Of a DNA stretch of 64,000 bases, positions 40,118 through 49,055 are shown piece after piece. The notes under the pieces were generated by a model. The model was not told the DNA's origin, ran no database searches, and saw nothing but the letters and a program-made list of their open reading frames with translations. How positions within the stretch are numbered: the first letter of the stretch is position 1; every line of letters starts with the position of its first letter. The translations under genes and the position numbers were made by a program. The DNA is taken from positions 3,361,382 to 3,425,381 of the forward strand of contig NZ_KE161030.1 in the NCBI RefSeq assembly GCF_000412335.2, written 5' to 3'. This stretch comes from Cedecea davisae DSM 4568. Its GTDB lineage: Bacteria; Pseudomonadota; Gammaproteobacteria; Enterobacterales; Enterobacteriaceae.

Positions 40118-41151
40118 GCAACAATCCAGGACTGGCACTGCCGATTCTTGACCTCTCCCAGCTTAGCGGCAGCGAAACAGACCGCTCGGCCTTCCTTAGC
40201 CAGCTGCGCTACGCCGCGCGGGAAATTGGCTTTTTCTACCTGATAAACCACGGCATCAGCCCCGAACTGCAACAGGCAGTACAGGATGAGGCCCGCAGCT
40301 TTTTTTCCCTCCCCGACGAAGACAAACAGCAGGTGGCGATGATCCACTCGCCGCATTTCCGTGGCTATAACCGCGCCGCCAGCGAGCTTACCCGCGGCCA
40401 GCCGGACTGGCGTGAGCAGTTCGATCTTGGCGCTGAACGCCAGGCTTTCCCGCCTGATGAATACGCTCCGGCATGGCGACGCTTACAGGGACCAAACCTT
40501 TGGCCAGCGGCACAACCTGAGCTGAAGCCCACGCTTTTGCAATGGCAGCGCGAAATGACCGCCGTGGCGTTAAAGCTGCTGCGCACTTTTGCCGAGGCGC
40601 TTAGCCTCCCGGCCGACGCCTTCGACGCCCTTTACGGCAGCCTGCCTAACGAACATATCAAACTGATTCGCTACCCCGGCCAGTCTGCGACGCAAAGCAG
40701 CCAGGGCGTGGGTGCGCATAAAGATTCAGGCTTCCTGAGCTTCCTGCTTCAGGACGATAAAAAAGGGCTCCAGGTCGAAGTCTCCCCGGATAACTGGGTT
40801 GACGCCCAGCCTCTGCCGGGCAGTTTCGTGGTGAATATTGGTGAACTGCTGGAGCTGGCGACCAACGGCTATCTTCGCGCTACGGTTCACCGCGTGGTTT
40901 CCCCGCCGCAGCATGAAGAGCGCCAGTCCATCGCCTTCTTCCTCGGCGCGCAGCTCAACGCCGTAGTACCCGTTTATCAGCTGCCGGAAGCGCTGGTCAA
41001 AGAAGCCCGGGGGCCGGAAAGCGATCCGCTTAACCCGCTACTGCGCGACGTTGGCTGGAACTACCTGAAAGGCCGCCTGCGCTCTCACCCGGACGTAGCC
41101 GAGCGCTACTACGCCGACGTTCTTCGTAACAGCAGTGAACTGATAGCTTAA
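40114..41151 (+). CDS. Isopenicillin N synthase-like 2OG/Fe(II) oxygenase
   Basis: 345 aa. The N-terminal DIOX_N domain (about 8-130, GFFYLINHGI) is followed by the 2OG-Fe(II) oxygenase core. The iron facial triad is His202, Asp204 and His259 (AHKDSG ... VHRVV), and the 2-oxoglutarate-binding RxS is Arg270/Ser272. Substrate unknown. Linkage to a MetQNI-type importer suggests it oxidises an imported amino-acid-like or sulfur compound, perhaps to release usable sulfur. This is inference from context. GGAG at 40104-40107 serves the start, and the leader ORF overlaps it by 4 bp. Confidence 0.88.
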   Translation: MSNNPGLALPILDLSQLSGSETDRSAFLSQLRYAAREIGFFYLINHGISPELQQAVQDEARSFFSLPDEDKQQVAMIHSPHFRGYNRAASELTRGQPDWREQFDLGAERQAFPPDEYAPAWRRLQGPNLWPAAQPELKPTLLQWQREMTAVALKLLRTFAEALSLPADAFDALYGSLPNEHIKLIRYPGQSATQSSQGVGAHKDSGFLSFLLQDDKKGLQVEVSPDNWVDAQPLPGSFVVNIGELLELATNGYLRATVHRVVSPPQHEERQSIAFFLGAQLNAVVPVYQLPEALVKEARGPESDPLNPLLRDVGWNYLKGRLRSHPDVAERYYADVLRNSSELIA

Positions 41152-41178
41152 CTAACGACATAAATAATAAGGAAAACC

Positions 41179-41988
41179 ATGATGAAACATGCTGCTTTTA
41201 AACTGGCCGGTGTTGCTCTGTCGCTTTCTCTGGCTTTCGCGGTACAGGCCGCAGACGCGCTGCGCGTTGCCGCCGACCCGGTTCCGCACGCGGAGATCCT
41301 CGCCTTCGTGCAGAAACTGGACCCGAATCTGAAACTCAAAGTCGTCGAGCTGACCAGCGGCGCTAACGCCAACGAACTGTTGGCCAGCGGCGACGTGGAT
41401 GCTAACTACTTCCAGCATGTTCCTTATTTACGCGATCAGGAAAAAGCGCTCGGCAAGAAATTTGTTGTTGCCGCCACGGTACATATCGAGCCGCTGGGAA
41501 TTTACTCGCATAAATACAAGGATCTGAAATCCGTACCGGAAGGCGCAACCGTGGCGGTGCCGAACAACGTCACCAACCTGAGCCGCGCCCTGTATCTGTT
41601 GCAGGACAAAGGGCTGATTACCCTGAAGCCTGAATTTAAAGACGCGTCCACTAACCAGGCCACGCCGAAGGACATCGTCGGCAACCCGAAAAAGCTGAAG
41701 ATTGTGGAAGTGGAATCGCCGCAAATCCCGCGCTCGCTGGATGACGTCGGCCTGGGCGTGATTAACGGTAACTACGCGCTGGAAGCGAGCCTCAGCCCGG
41801 CTAAAGATTCGCTTGGCCTGGAAAGCGCTACCCATAATCCGTATGCCAATATTCTGGTGACTAACCCGAATCTGGAAAACGATCCGCGCATCAAACAGTT
41901 GGCTAAGGATCTGGAATCACCTCAGGTGGCCGAGTTTATCCGCAAGCAGTACAACGGCTCCGTTATCCCGGTAGAGAATAAGTCATGA
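41179..41988 (+). CDS. MetQ/NlpA-family ABC transporter substrate-binding protein
   Basis: 269 aa. The Sec signal peptide ends near AVQA-A (about 25) with no lipobox Cys, so it is soluble in the periplasm, unlike E. coli MetQ. The family motifs are [25 protein letters not shown] and [17 protein letters not shown]. MetQ-family proteins bind methionine or related compounds. The same family in Salmonella (SfbA) has been tied to iron. An ATG three bases on (41182) is also possible. Its stop overlaps the ATPase gene start (ATGA). Confidence 0.9.
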   Translation: MMKHAAFKLAGVALSLSLAFAVQAADALRVAADPVPHAEILAFVQKLDPNLKLKVVELTSGANANELLASGDVDANYFQHVPYLRDQEKALGKKFVVAATVHIEPLGIYSHKYKDLKSVPEGATVAVPNNVTNLSRALYLLQDKGLITLKPEFKDASTNQATPKDIVGNPKKLKIVEVESPQIPRSLDDVGLGVINGNYALEASLSPAKDSLGLESATHNPYANILVTNPNLENDPRIKQLAKDLESPQVAEFIRKQYNGSVIPVENKS

Positions 41989-42776
41989 TTACCCTTGAGC
42001 GGCTGAGCAAAGTGTACGCCGGAGAAGGCCGACCGGCGCTGGATGATATCAACCTGGTCGTCCCGGACGGCGCAATCTACGGCATTCTGGGCCGCAGCGG
42101 TGCCGGGAAAAGTACGCTGATCCGCTGTCTCAATTTACTGGAGCGGCCCACTTCGGGCCGCATCATCATGAACGACAGAGACATCACTACTTATAACCAG
42201 CGTGAGCTGCGCCTGCACCGTCAGCGTACCGGCATGGTGTTCCAGCATTTCAACCTGATCCACGCCCGCAGCGTTGAAGACAATGTTGCCGTGCCGCTGG
42301 AAATCGCAGGCCTGGCACGAGAGGAGCGGCGTAAAAGGGTAACTGAACTGCTTGAGCTGGTGGGCCTGAGCGATAAAGCCCGGGCGTTTCCGTCCCAGCT
42401 TTCCGGCGGGCAAAAGCAGCGCGTTGGCATTGCACGGGCGCTGGCCGCTCGCCCTGATATTCTGCTGTGCGACGAAGCCACCAGCGCGCTTGACCCGGAA
42501 ACAACCGGCTCGGTACTGGCGCTGCTGGCGGATATCAACCGCCAGCTGGGTTTGACCATCGTGTTAATCACCCACCAGCTCGAGGTGGTGAAAGCAATTT
42601 GCGACCACGCCGCGTTGCTGGAGAACGGCAGGCTAATCGAAAGCGGGCCGCTGTCCGAAAGGCTGGTGGATCCCTTCTCACGGCTCAGGACTTCCCTGCT
42701 CCATGACGAGGAAGCCGAGCGAGAATTTTTACGCCGCCACGGCGTTGAGGGGAATGTGTTATGCGAAGTAGCATGA
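41985..42776 (+). CDS. MetN-like ABC transporter ATPase lacking the C-terminal regulatory domain
   Basis: 263 aa. Walker [10 protein letters not shown] (about 37-45), signature [15 protein letters not shown], Walker [13 protein letters not shown] and the H-loop His are all present. E. coli MetN has 343 aa with a C-terminal NIL (ACT-like) domain that binds methionine and shuts the pump. That domain is absent here. Uptake should therefore not be gated by cytosolic methionine. Coupled at both ends: 4-bp overlap with the binding protein, 16-bp overlap with the permease. Confidence 0.9.
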   Translation: MITLERLSKVYAGEGRPALDDINLVVPDGAIYGILGRSGAGKSTLIRCLNLLERPTSGRIIMNDRDITTYNQRELRLHRQRTGMVFQHFNLIHARSVEDNVAVPLEIAGLAREERRKRVTELLELVGLSDKARAFPSQLSGGQKQRVGIARALAARPDILLCDEATSALDPETTGSVLALLADINRQLGLTIVLITHQLEVVKAICDHAALLENGRLIESGPLSERLVDPFSRLRTSLLHDEEAEREFLRRHGVEGNVLCEVA

Positions 42777-43432
42777 GCTGGGAGGATTTATGGCCGCTGC
42801 TGCTGGAAGGCACTCTCGACACGCTTTACATGGTCGGGCTGGCCGCGCTGTTTACCGTCCTGATTGGCCTGCCGCTGGGCGTGCTGCTGTTTCTCAGCAG
42901 GCGAGACGGCGTATTGCCTGCTCCTCGCTTCAACAAGATCCTTGGCGCAGTAATTAACATTGGCCGTTCGCTGCCGTTTATCGTGCTGCTGATAGCCCTG
43001 ATCCCGTTCACGCGCATCATTATCGGCACCACGCTCGGCAGCACCGCGGCGGTTGTGCCGATAACCATCGGAGCCTTTCCGTTCTTTGCCCGCGTGGTGG
43101 AAAACGCCCTCGATGAGGTAGACAAAGGCCGAATTGAAGCCATTCTCTCGATGGGCGGCAACGCCTGGCATGTGGTCAGCAAAGTGCTGCTCCCGGAAGC
43201 GCTGCCTGCTGTGCTGGCGGGTATTACGCTCACGGTGGTAATGCTGATTGGCTTCTCTTCGATGGCAGGCGTCATCGGCGGCGGCGGGCTGGGGGACCTG
43301 GCGATACGCTACGGCTACCAGCGCTTTAATAATCAGGTGATGGTTGGCACGGTCATCATCCTTATCGTGATGGTGCAACTGGTGCAAAGTCTTGGAGACA
43401 GGCTGGTTCGCAGCCTCGCCCACCGCCGCTGA
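42761..43432 (+). CDS. MetI-like ABC transporter permease
   Basis: 223 aa (E. coli MetI 217) with five predicted helices. The EAA loop lies at about 125-155 ([34 protein letters not shown]), the site that contacts the ATPase. GAGGGG about 8 nt upstream favours the ATG at 42761. A second ATG at 42773 overlaps the ATPase stop as ATGA and could also be used. Last gene of the oxygenase/transporter operon. Confidence 0.88.
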   Translation: MRSSMSWEDLWPLLLEGTLDTLYMVGLAALFTVLIGLPLGVLLFLSRRDGVLPAPRFNKILGAVINIGRSLPFIVLLIALIPFTRIIIGTTLGSTAAVVPITIGAFPFFARVVENALDEVDKGRIEAILSMGGNAWHVVSKVLLPEALPAVLAGITLTVVMLIGFSSMAGVIGGGGLGDLAIRYGYQRFNNQVMVGTVIILIVMVQLVQSLGDRLVRSLAHRR

Positions 43433-43522
43433 TCTTTCTTCTAAGCCCTGTATCCTCTACCGGGCTTTAAACCCATTTCCATACACGCGTTTATTATCCG
43501 CCCTGGATCACAAAACCAAATT

Positions 43523-43534
43523 GTTAACGTTAAC
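43523..43534. promoter_or_regulatory. CscR-type operator 1
   Basis: Perfect 12-bp palindrome GTTAACGTTAAC with the central CG typical of LacI-family operators. An identical copy lies 64 bp downstream (43587-43598). Confidence 0.8.
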
Positions 43535-43537
43535 TAT

Positions 43538-43553
43538 TGCGATTAACATCACA
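43538..43553. promoter_or_regulatory. Possible CRP site between the two operators
   Basis: TGCGA-N6-TCACA, which matches the CRP consensus TGTGA-N6-TCACA at nine of ten core positions. Catabolite control would be expected for a sucrose gene set. Confidence 0.55.
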
Positions 43554-43586
43554 TTTATGACGGTCACTCTCTTCTCACACCAAAAA

Positions 43587-43598
43587 GTTAACGTTAAC
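43587..43598. promoter_or_regulatory. CscR-type operator 2
   Basis: Second copy of GTTAACGTTAAC, 35 bp before the permease start. The 64-bp centre-to-centre distance is close to six helical turns, so a tetramer or two dimers could bind on one face and loop the promoter. Confidence 0.8.
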
Positions 43599-43632
43599 AA
43601 TATCGCCATTCAAGCTCTCAGAGGCTGCACAC

Positions 43633-44883
43633 ATGGCACTGACAAAACGCAATAAACATCACTATCTGATCCTGAGCGGGCTGCTATTTACCTTTTTCTG
43701 GACCTGGTCATCGGCCTTTTCGCTGATCTCACTTTGGCTAAATCAGAAAATCGGCCTGAAAGGCGCGGAAACCGGGCTTATCTTCTCGATAATAGCCTTC
43801 ACCGCGCTCTGCGCTCAGCCGCTGTACGGCTTTATCCAGGACAAGCTCGGTCTGCGCAAATCGCTGCTGTGGGTTATTGGCGGGCTGCTGCTAGTCAGCG
43901 GCCCCTGGTTTATCTTCGTTTGCACCCCGCTGCTTCAGGTGCATATTCTCGCAGGAGCAATCAGCGTCGGGCTTTACGTTGGCGCCACCTTCTTTGCCGG
44001 TATTGGCGCACTGGAGTCCTATACCGAACGCGTGAGCCGTATCGTCGGCTTTGAATACGGAAAATCACGCATGTGGGGGTCTTTAGGCTGGGCCGGTGCC
44101 ACGTTTTTTGCCGGACTGCTGTTTAACCTCAATCCGCAGCTGAATTTCTGGATGGGTAGCGTCTCTGCCTGCCTGTTTCTGCTGCTCCTGTGGCGCATGC
44201 GTGACATGCAGCCTAACGCCCTCAGCGAACTGGAATACGGTAAAACCAGCGCGCTGACGCTTGCCGATGCCTTCGGTCTGCTGAAACTCCCTCGCTTCTG
44301 GGCGCTGGTACTTTTTGTTTGCGGCGTCAGCGTTTACAACGTTTACGATCAGCAATTCCCCGTTTACTTCGCCTCGCTGTTTAACAACGTGCAGCGCGGC
44401 AACGAAATGTTTGGCTTTCTCAACTCCTTCCAGGTATTTCTCGAAGCAGGCGGGATGTTCCTCGCCCCGATGCTGGTAAACCGCATTGGCGCAAAGCGCG
44501 GGCTGCTGCTCAGTGGCCTGATCATGGCTATGCGTATCTTTGGTTCAGGCATGGCAAGCGACCCGCTGACCATCTCCTTCATGAAGCTTCTGCACGCGGT
44601 CGAACTACCTATTCTTTTGATTTCAATGTTTAAGTACATCACCACGCAGTTCGATCAGCGCCTCTCCGCCACGCTCTATCTGGTCGGCTTCCAGTTTATT
44701 ACGTCTATATGTGCCACCGTACTTTCTCCTCTTGTTGGGCGCGGATACGACCAGCTCGGCTTTGCCGACACCTATATGATTCTGGCCGGACTGGTGCTGG
44801 CACTGACGTTGGTTTCCGCTTTACTGCTCAGCGACTCGGCCCCCGATAACTCACACCCTTCTTTAAATCTGACGACCAGGTAA
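43633..44883 (+). CDS. cscB: Oligosaccharide:H+ symporter (LacY family), probable sucrose permease
   Basis: 416 aa with 12 membrane helices. It has LacY/CscB/RafB family features such as GFIQDKLGLRKSLLW, the FEYGKSRMWGSLGWA loop, and GFLNSFQVFLEA. E. coli CscB has 415 aa. Sequence match to CscB is moderate, so raffinose or short fructo-oligosaccharides are possible substrates too. It is followed after 4 bp by cscA, which supports sucrose. It is preceded by two CscR-type operators and a possible CRP site. Confidence 0.82.
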   Translation: MALTKRNKHHYLILSGLLFTFFWTWSSAFSLISLWLNQKIGLKGAETGLIFSIIAFTALCAQPLYGFIQDKLGLRKSLLWVIGGLLLVSGPWFIFVCTPLLQVHILAGAISVGLYVGATFFAGIGALESYTERVSRIVGFEYGKSRMWGSLGWAGATFFAGLLFNLNPQLNFWMGSVSACLFLLLLWRMRDMQPNALSELEYGKTSALTLADAFGLLKLPRFWALVLFVCGVSVYNVYDQQFPVYFASLFNNVQRGNEMFGFLNSFQVFLEAGGMFLAPMLVNRIGAKRGLLLSGLIMAMRIFGSGMASDPLTISFMKLLHAVELPILLISMFKYITTQFDQRLSATLYLVGFQFITSICATVLSPLVGRGYDQLGFADTYMILAGLVLALTLVSALLLSDSAPDNSHPSLNLTTR

Positions 44884-44887
44884 TGTT

Positions 44888-46330
44888 ATGAATACCCCAC
44901 TGATCAAGGCACAGGCTGCCTTAGAAACGCTACAGGCAACGCGCGGTAACGCCTTTTATCCTCTTTATCATCTGGCGCCGCCCGCAGGCTGGATGAACGA
45001 TCCTAACGGCCTGATTTATCACAACGGGCTGTACCATGCCTTCTATCAGCACCATCCGTTTGATGAAAGCTGGGGGCCGATGCACTGGGGGCATGCCACC
45101 AGCCGGGATATGGTGCGATGGGAACACCAGCCCATCGCACTGGCTCCCGGTGAAGAATGGGACCGGGACGGCTGCTTCTCCGGCAGCGCGGTAGATGATA
45201 ATGGCGTGCTCGCACTTATCTACACCGGGCATATCTGGCTGGAAGGCGCGGGAAATGACAGTGCTATACGTCAGGTACAATGTCTCGCGACCAGTGAAGA
45301 CGGCGTTCATTTTAAGAAACAGGGCGTCATTCTCACCCCACCGCCAGGCATCATGCATTTCCGCGATCCAAAGGTTTGGCAACAGGATGGCAGCTGGTGG
45401 ATGGTTATAGGGGCGCGCGACGAGCACGATCGGGGAAAAGTGCTGCTTTATCGCGGCAGTTCACTGCGGGAGTGGCGGCTGGATCGTGTCCTCACTGAAG
45501 CCGACTCGGACATGGGCTATATGTGGGAATGCCCGGATTTCTTCCCGCTCGGTAACAGCCAAATCCTGATGTTTTCCCCGCAGGGCATCCCGTCACAGGG
45601 CTTGAAGTATCAAAATCTGTTCCAGAGCGGCTATCTGCGCGGGAGATGGCAGCCGGGGGAAGAGTTCAGGCTCTGCCAGCCGTTTGAAGAGATGGACTAC
45701 GGGCACGACTTTTATGCGCCGCAGTCCTTTGTCGCTGAAGATGGTCGCCGTATCGTCATAGGCTGGATGGACATGTGGGAATCACCAATGCCCTCTAAAT
45801 GCGAAGGCTGGGCCGGCTGCCTTACCCTCCCCCGGGAAGTGTGCATGATGCCAAATGGAAAACTCTATCAGAATCCGGTTCATGAACTGGCAACGCTGCG
45901 CGCCCATGAGCAGCTGGTTCTGCCCTGCGTACTGGATAAAGATAACCAGAGGCTGTTTCCTGATGCGCAGGCGGTGGAGCTGGAGATAACCTGGGAATGC
46001 GGGCAAAGCACGGCCAAACGCTACGGTATTCGCCTGGGGCAAGGCTGCGAACTGTTTGTGGATGTTCAGGCGTGGCGTCTGGTGCTGTCACGAAGCTATC
46101 AGGATGGGCAGCTTAACGGGGAGCGCAGCGTGCCCTTATCGGAAAGCAGCGATCTTCACCTGCGTATTTTTATCGATCGCTCGTCCATTGAAGTTTTTGT
46201 TAACCAGGGAGAATACTGCCTCAGCAGCCGTCTCTACCCGCAAGAGGGGGAACGTCAGCTTGAGCTGTTCGCCAGCCAGGGAAAAGCCTTATGCCGTGGC
46301 GGCACCCTGTGGCAGTTGAACGCGCTATAG
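44888..46330 (+). CDS. cscA: CscA, sucrose hydrolase (GH32 beta-fructofuranosidase)
   Basis: 480 aa (E. coli CscA 477) with clear similarity along its length. It is a five-bladed propeller with WMNDPNG at 35-41 (nucleophile Asp38), RDP at 159-161 and the acid/base EC motif at 214-215. A C-terminal beta-sandwich follows. There is no signal peptide, so it cleaves imported sucrose in the cytoplasm to glucose and fructose. No cscK fructokinase is present nearby. Its stop overlaps the convergent cscR stop by 6 bp. Confidence 0.93.
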   Translation: MNTPLIKAQAALETLQATRGNAFYPLYHLAPPAGWMNDPNGLIYHNGLYHAFYQHHPFDESWGPMHWGHATSRDMVRWEHQPIALAPGEEWDRDGCFSGSAVDDNGVLALIYTGHIWLEGAGNDSAIRQVQCLATSEDGVHFKKQGVILTPPPGIMHFRDPKVWQQDGSWWMVIGARDEHDRGKVLLYRGSSLREWRLDRVLTEADSDMGYMWECPDFFPLGNSQILMFSPQGIPSQGLKYQNLFQSGYLRGRWQPGEEFRLCQPFEEMDYGHDFYAPQSFVAEDGRRIVIGWMDMWESPMPSKCEGWAGCLTLPREVCMMPNGKLYQNPVHELATLRAHEQLVLPCVLDKDNQRLFPDAQAVELEITWECGQSTAKRYGIRLGQGCELFVDVQAWRLVLSRSYQDGQLNGERSVPLSESSDLHLRIFIDRSSIEVFVNQGEYCLSSRLYPQEGERQLELFASQGKALCRGGTLWQLNAL

Positions 46331-47320
46331 CGAAACACGCTTAACCAGCGGGCAAGGCAGCCGCTTCACGCCGCCGCTGGTCAGGCCGTCAATCAAGTGC
46401 AGTGCCGCCTGTCGACCAATTTCTTCATGCGGCAACTGGACTGTTGTCAGCGGCGGCAGGAACAAATCGCCGACCCCGACCAGGTTATCAAATCCGAGTA
46501 CCGCCACCTGCTCTGGAAGAGCAATCCCCTGCGCAAGCAGCTTCTGATAGGCGACAAAAGCGATACGGTCGTTACCACAAACCAGCACATCGAAATCCGC
46601 CTTCCCGTCCTTACTATGCCCTGCAATACACTCAGCCAGTTCAGGATAATGGGCATCGCCCCATTGCATGTGATACTGCTTCACCGCCTCAACGTCGAGC
46701 CCGGCTTCACGCCAGGCCTGCTCGAATCCGTCCCGGCGAGGACGACTGGCAAGCGCTTCACTGGGCAGCCACAGACACAGCGGGCGACGGTATCCTTGTT
46801 CAATCAGATAGCGGGTGGCCTGATACTGGCCGTTAAAATCATCGGGGATATAGCTCGGTAAACCCGCATCGCCGCTCGTACAGTTAGCCAGCACCACACG
46901 ATGGTTTTTTAATACTGCGGGTAGCTCAACGTGCCTCAGGCCCATCGTAGTAAAAATAATGCCATCAGGCCGCTGGGCCAATAACTGATTGACCGCTCGC
47001 TCGGCGTCGTCGGCAGAAAGAATGTTAATCAGGAAACTGTTCCAGCCCCGCTCACGCGCGGTTTGCTCGATAGCCAGCAGCATTTCTACAGAATAGGGGG
47101 TGGTCGCCGTATCCAGCGCCAGAATGCCTATTGTCGAAGCTTTAACGCCTTTGCTGCGTATCTTTCGGGCAGAATAGTCCGGCACATAATTAAGCTCGTC
47201 AATGGCCCGCTGCACCCGCTCCCGGGTTGCCGGGCTAACGTGTTCAGCCTGATTAATAACCCTGGAGACGGTCATCAATGACACGCCCGCCAGGGTTGCT
47301 ACGTCTTTCAGAGAAGCCAT
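46325..47320 (-). CDS. cscR: CscR, LacI-family sucrose repressor
   Basis: 331 aa. The N-terminal LacI helix-turn-helix (LKDVATLAGVSLMTVSRVIN) and hinge helix are followed by a periplasmic-binding-like sugar domain. It is close to E. coli CscR throughout (DTATTPYSVEMLLAIEQTA, VCGNDRIAFVAYQ, GFDNLVGVGDLFLPPLTT). It should bind the two GTTAACGTTAAC palindromes before cscB. It lies 43 bp downstream of the EIIBC gene on the same strand, so read-through from that gene could set its level. Confidence 0.92.
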   Translation of the reverse strand: MASLKDVATLAGVSLMTVSRVINQAEHVSPATRERVQRAIDELNYVPDYSARKIRSKGVKASTIGILALDTATTPYSVEMLLAIEQTARERGWNSFLINILSADDAERAVNQLLAQRPDGIIFTTMGLRHVELPAVLKNHRVVLANCTSGDAGLPSYIPDDFNGQYQATRYLIEQGYRRPLCLWLPSEALASRPRRDGFEQAWREAGLDVEAVKQYHMQWGDAHYPELAECIAGHSKDGKADFDVLVCGNDRIAFVAYQKLLAQGIALPEQVAVLGFDNLVGVGDLFLPPLTTVQLPHEEIGRQAALHLIDGLTSGGVKRLPCPLVKRVSL

Positions 47321-47363
47321 ATCCAGTCATTCAGCGTAGAAGAAAAACCGATAGTAGCCGTTT

Positions 47364-48764
47364 TTACGCGTTTTTTCTCGACGAGAATGAGTCTGCGCCT
47401 TTCTCGCGCACCAGCAGAGTTGTCAGCGTAAACGACAGGATCAGCGCCAGCGCCACGCCCAGCAGGGCTGGGATAAAGTACGGGCCAATATATGCGGGCA
47501 GGCTAAAGATGCTCGACAGGATATAGCCATATAGCCGCACGCCAAAGAAGGCAATAAACGCAGAGGCGAGCGAGCTGGCAATTGTCGCGGCGATAAACGC
47601 TTTCTTATAACGGGTCAGCACGCCAAACAGCGCGGGTTCGGTGATCCCCAGCAGCGCGGAAATCCCCGCCGAAAGCACCACCGAGCGATCCGCCTTCGAC
47701 TTGCTCTGCCGCCAGATAGCGAAGGTCGCACCGGCAATCGCCATGTTCGCCATAAACATCATCGGCATCAGCATGTCATAGCCGCGGTCGGTGAAGTTTT
47801 GCAGCGCGATGGGCGTCATGGCGTGGTGCATCCCGGTGAGAATCGCAATTGGGCGAATAGCTCCCACCACCAGCCCGGCAAAGCTCGCGGAGACGCCAAA
47901 CAGCCCTTCGATAAACCAGGCCAGCGCTTTCCCGAGGTAAATTCCCAGCGGGCCAATCACCACCAGCGCCACCAGCGCGGCGAGGAATAGCGTCAGCGTT
48001 GGAGTAAAGACCGTTTTCAGCACTTCCGGCATGATGCGGTCAACCCAGCGGTAGATATAACTCAGCGCCAGCACCGAGAAAATGACCGGAATAACGCTTG
48101 AGGCATAGTTAAACACCGAAACCGGGATCAGATTAAGAAAGTAGAAAGCGTCCACCGCCCCGGCCTGATGCGCGGCCAGCGCTTTTGCCGCCTCAATTAG
48201 CGAAGGATACATCAGGCAGGCGGCAACGGCCGCGGCCAGATATTCATTGGTTTTAAAAATCCTTGCGGCGGAAATCGCCAGGAAGAACGGCAGGAAGTAA
48301 AACACCCCGCTGGCAATCAGGTCGATAACCACCACGGTATCGCTTTTAGCCGAAATAACTTTGAGCGCAACCAGCCCCGCCAGCAGCCCTTTTATCATCC
48401 CTGCCCCGGCAATCGCCGGCACTATTGGACCAAAAACGCCGGAAACCGTGTCCATAAACAGCGATACCAGACCCTTGCGCTCCTTCTTCTGCGCCGTTGC
48501 TGCGGGCTGTTCCTGCGCCCCGCCGAGCAAAGTGGTCAGTTGCTGATACCAGCTATTAACCTGCGGGCCGATGATTATCTGAAACTGGTCGCTTTGGATC
48601 TGCGCGCCGAGCACGCCGGGCAGTTTTTTAATCTCCTGCTGATTCACTTTATTATCATCAATTAAATCGAAACGCAGGCGCGTCATGCAGTGCCAGACGT
48701 TATTAATATTATCCGTTCCGCCGACCAAACGGATAATAGAAGCGATGACTTCGCGACTCCCCAT
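47364..48764 (-). CDS. PTS EIIBC component, beta-glucoside/sucrose-type
   Basis: 466 aa. The EIIB domain (about 1-85) has phospho-Cys26 in WHCMTRLRF. An EIIC domain with about ten helices follows (about 105-455), carrying the family motif GITEPALFGV. No EIIA domain is attached, so it must borrow a glucose-type EIIA such as Crr. The sugar is unknown. BglF-like sequence suggests a glucoside or related sugar. Divergent from the ManD-type dehydratase gene, which may act on the product. GGGGAG precedes the start. Confidence 0.88.
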   Translation of the reverse strand: MGSREVIASIIRLVGGTDNINNVWHCMTRLRFDLIDDNKVNQQEIKKLPGVLGAQIQSDQFQIIIGPQVNSWYQQLTTLLGGAQEQPAATAQKKERKGLVSLFMDTVSGVFGPIVPAIAGAGMIKGLLAGLVALKVISAKSDTVVVIDLIASGVFYFLPFFLAISAARIFKTNEYLAAAVAACLMYPSLIEAAKALAAHQAGAVDAFYFLNLIPVSVFNYASSVIPVIFSVLALSYIYRWVDRIMPEVLKTVFTPTLTLFLAALVALVVIGPLGIYLGKALAWFIEGLFGVSASFAGLVVGAIRPIAILTGMHHAMTPIALQNFTDRGYDMLMPMMFMANMAIAGATFAIWRQSKSKADRSVVLSAGISALLGITEPALFGVLTRYKKAFIAATIASSLASAFIAFFGVRLYGYILSSIFSLPAYIGPYFIPALLGVALALILSFTLTTLLVREKGADSFSSRKNA

Positions 48765-49055
48765 AAAGCACTCCCCGGTGTTGGCTTATTGTTCTGTTTT
48801 GTTGTTGCCGATGGTAGAGAATCAAAAAATAAAAAACAAACCAATGAAACATGAACCACGTCACAATTAGCCATATAAAAGACAACAAAACCCAACACCA
48901 CACTAAATTGGTACGTTTTTATCCGGCTTTACAATCAAATAACTGACCAATAAAAAAGAGTAAAAAAACCGTTTACCGGCGGGGAAAAATAGGGTGATAG
49001 TAATAGCAGAACTTACATTTTTCCGTTTAATTTAGCCTGACGGTGGAGCTTGCTC
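48765..49055. promoter_or_regulatory. Divergent control region of the EIIBC and dehydratase genes
   Basis: This 291-bp AT-rich gap has no gene. It holds an inverted repeat ATTGGT (48907-48912) / ACCAAT (48946-48951) and a partial CRP-like site CATGA-N6-TCACA (48850-48865). The GntR regulator at 50243 is the obvious candidate to act here. These sites are weak guesses. Confidence 0.4.

Noticed and set aside
49050..49055. TTG start for the ManD-type dehydratase
   Set aside because: It lies 1 nt from the GTGGAG ribosome site, whereas the GTG at 49056 is 7 nt away.
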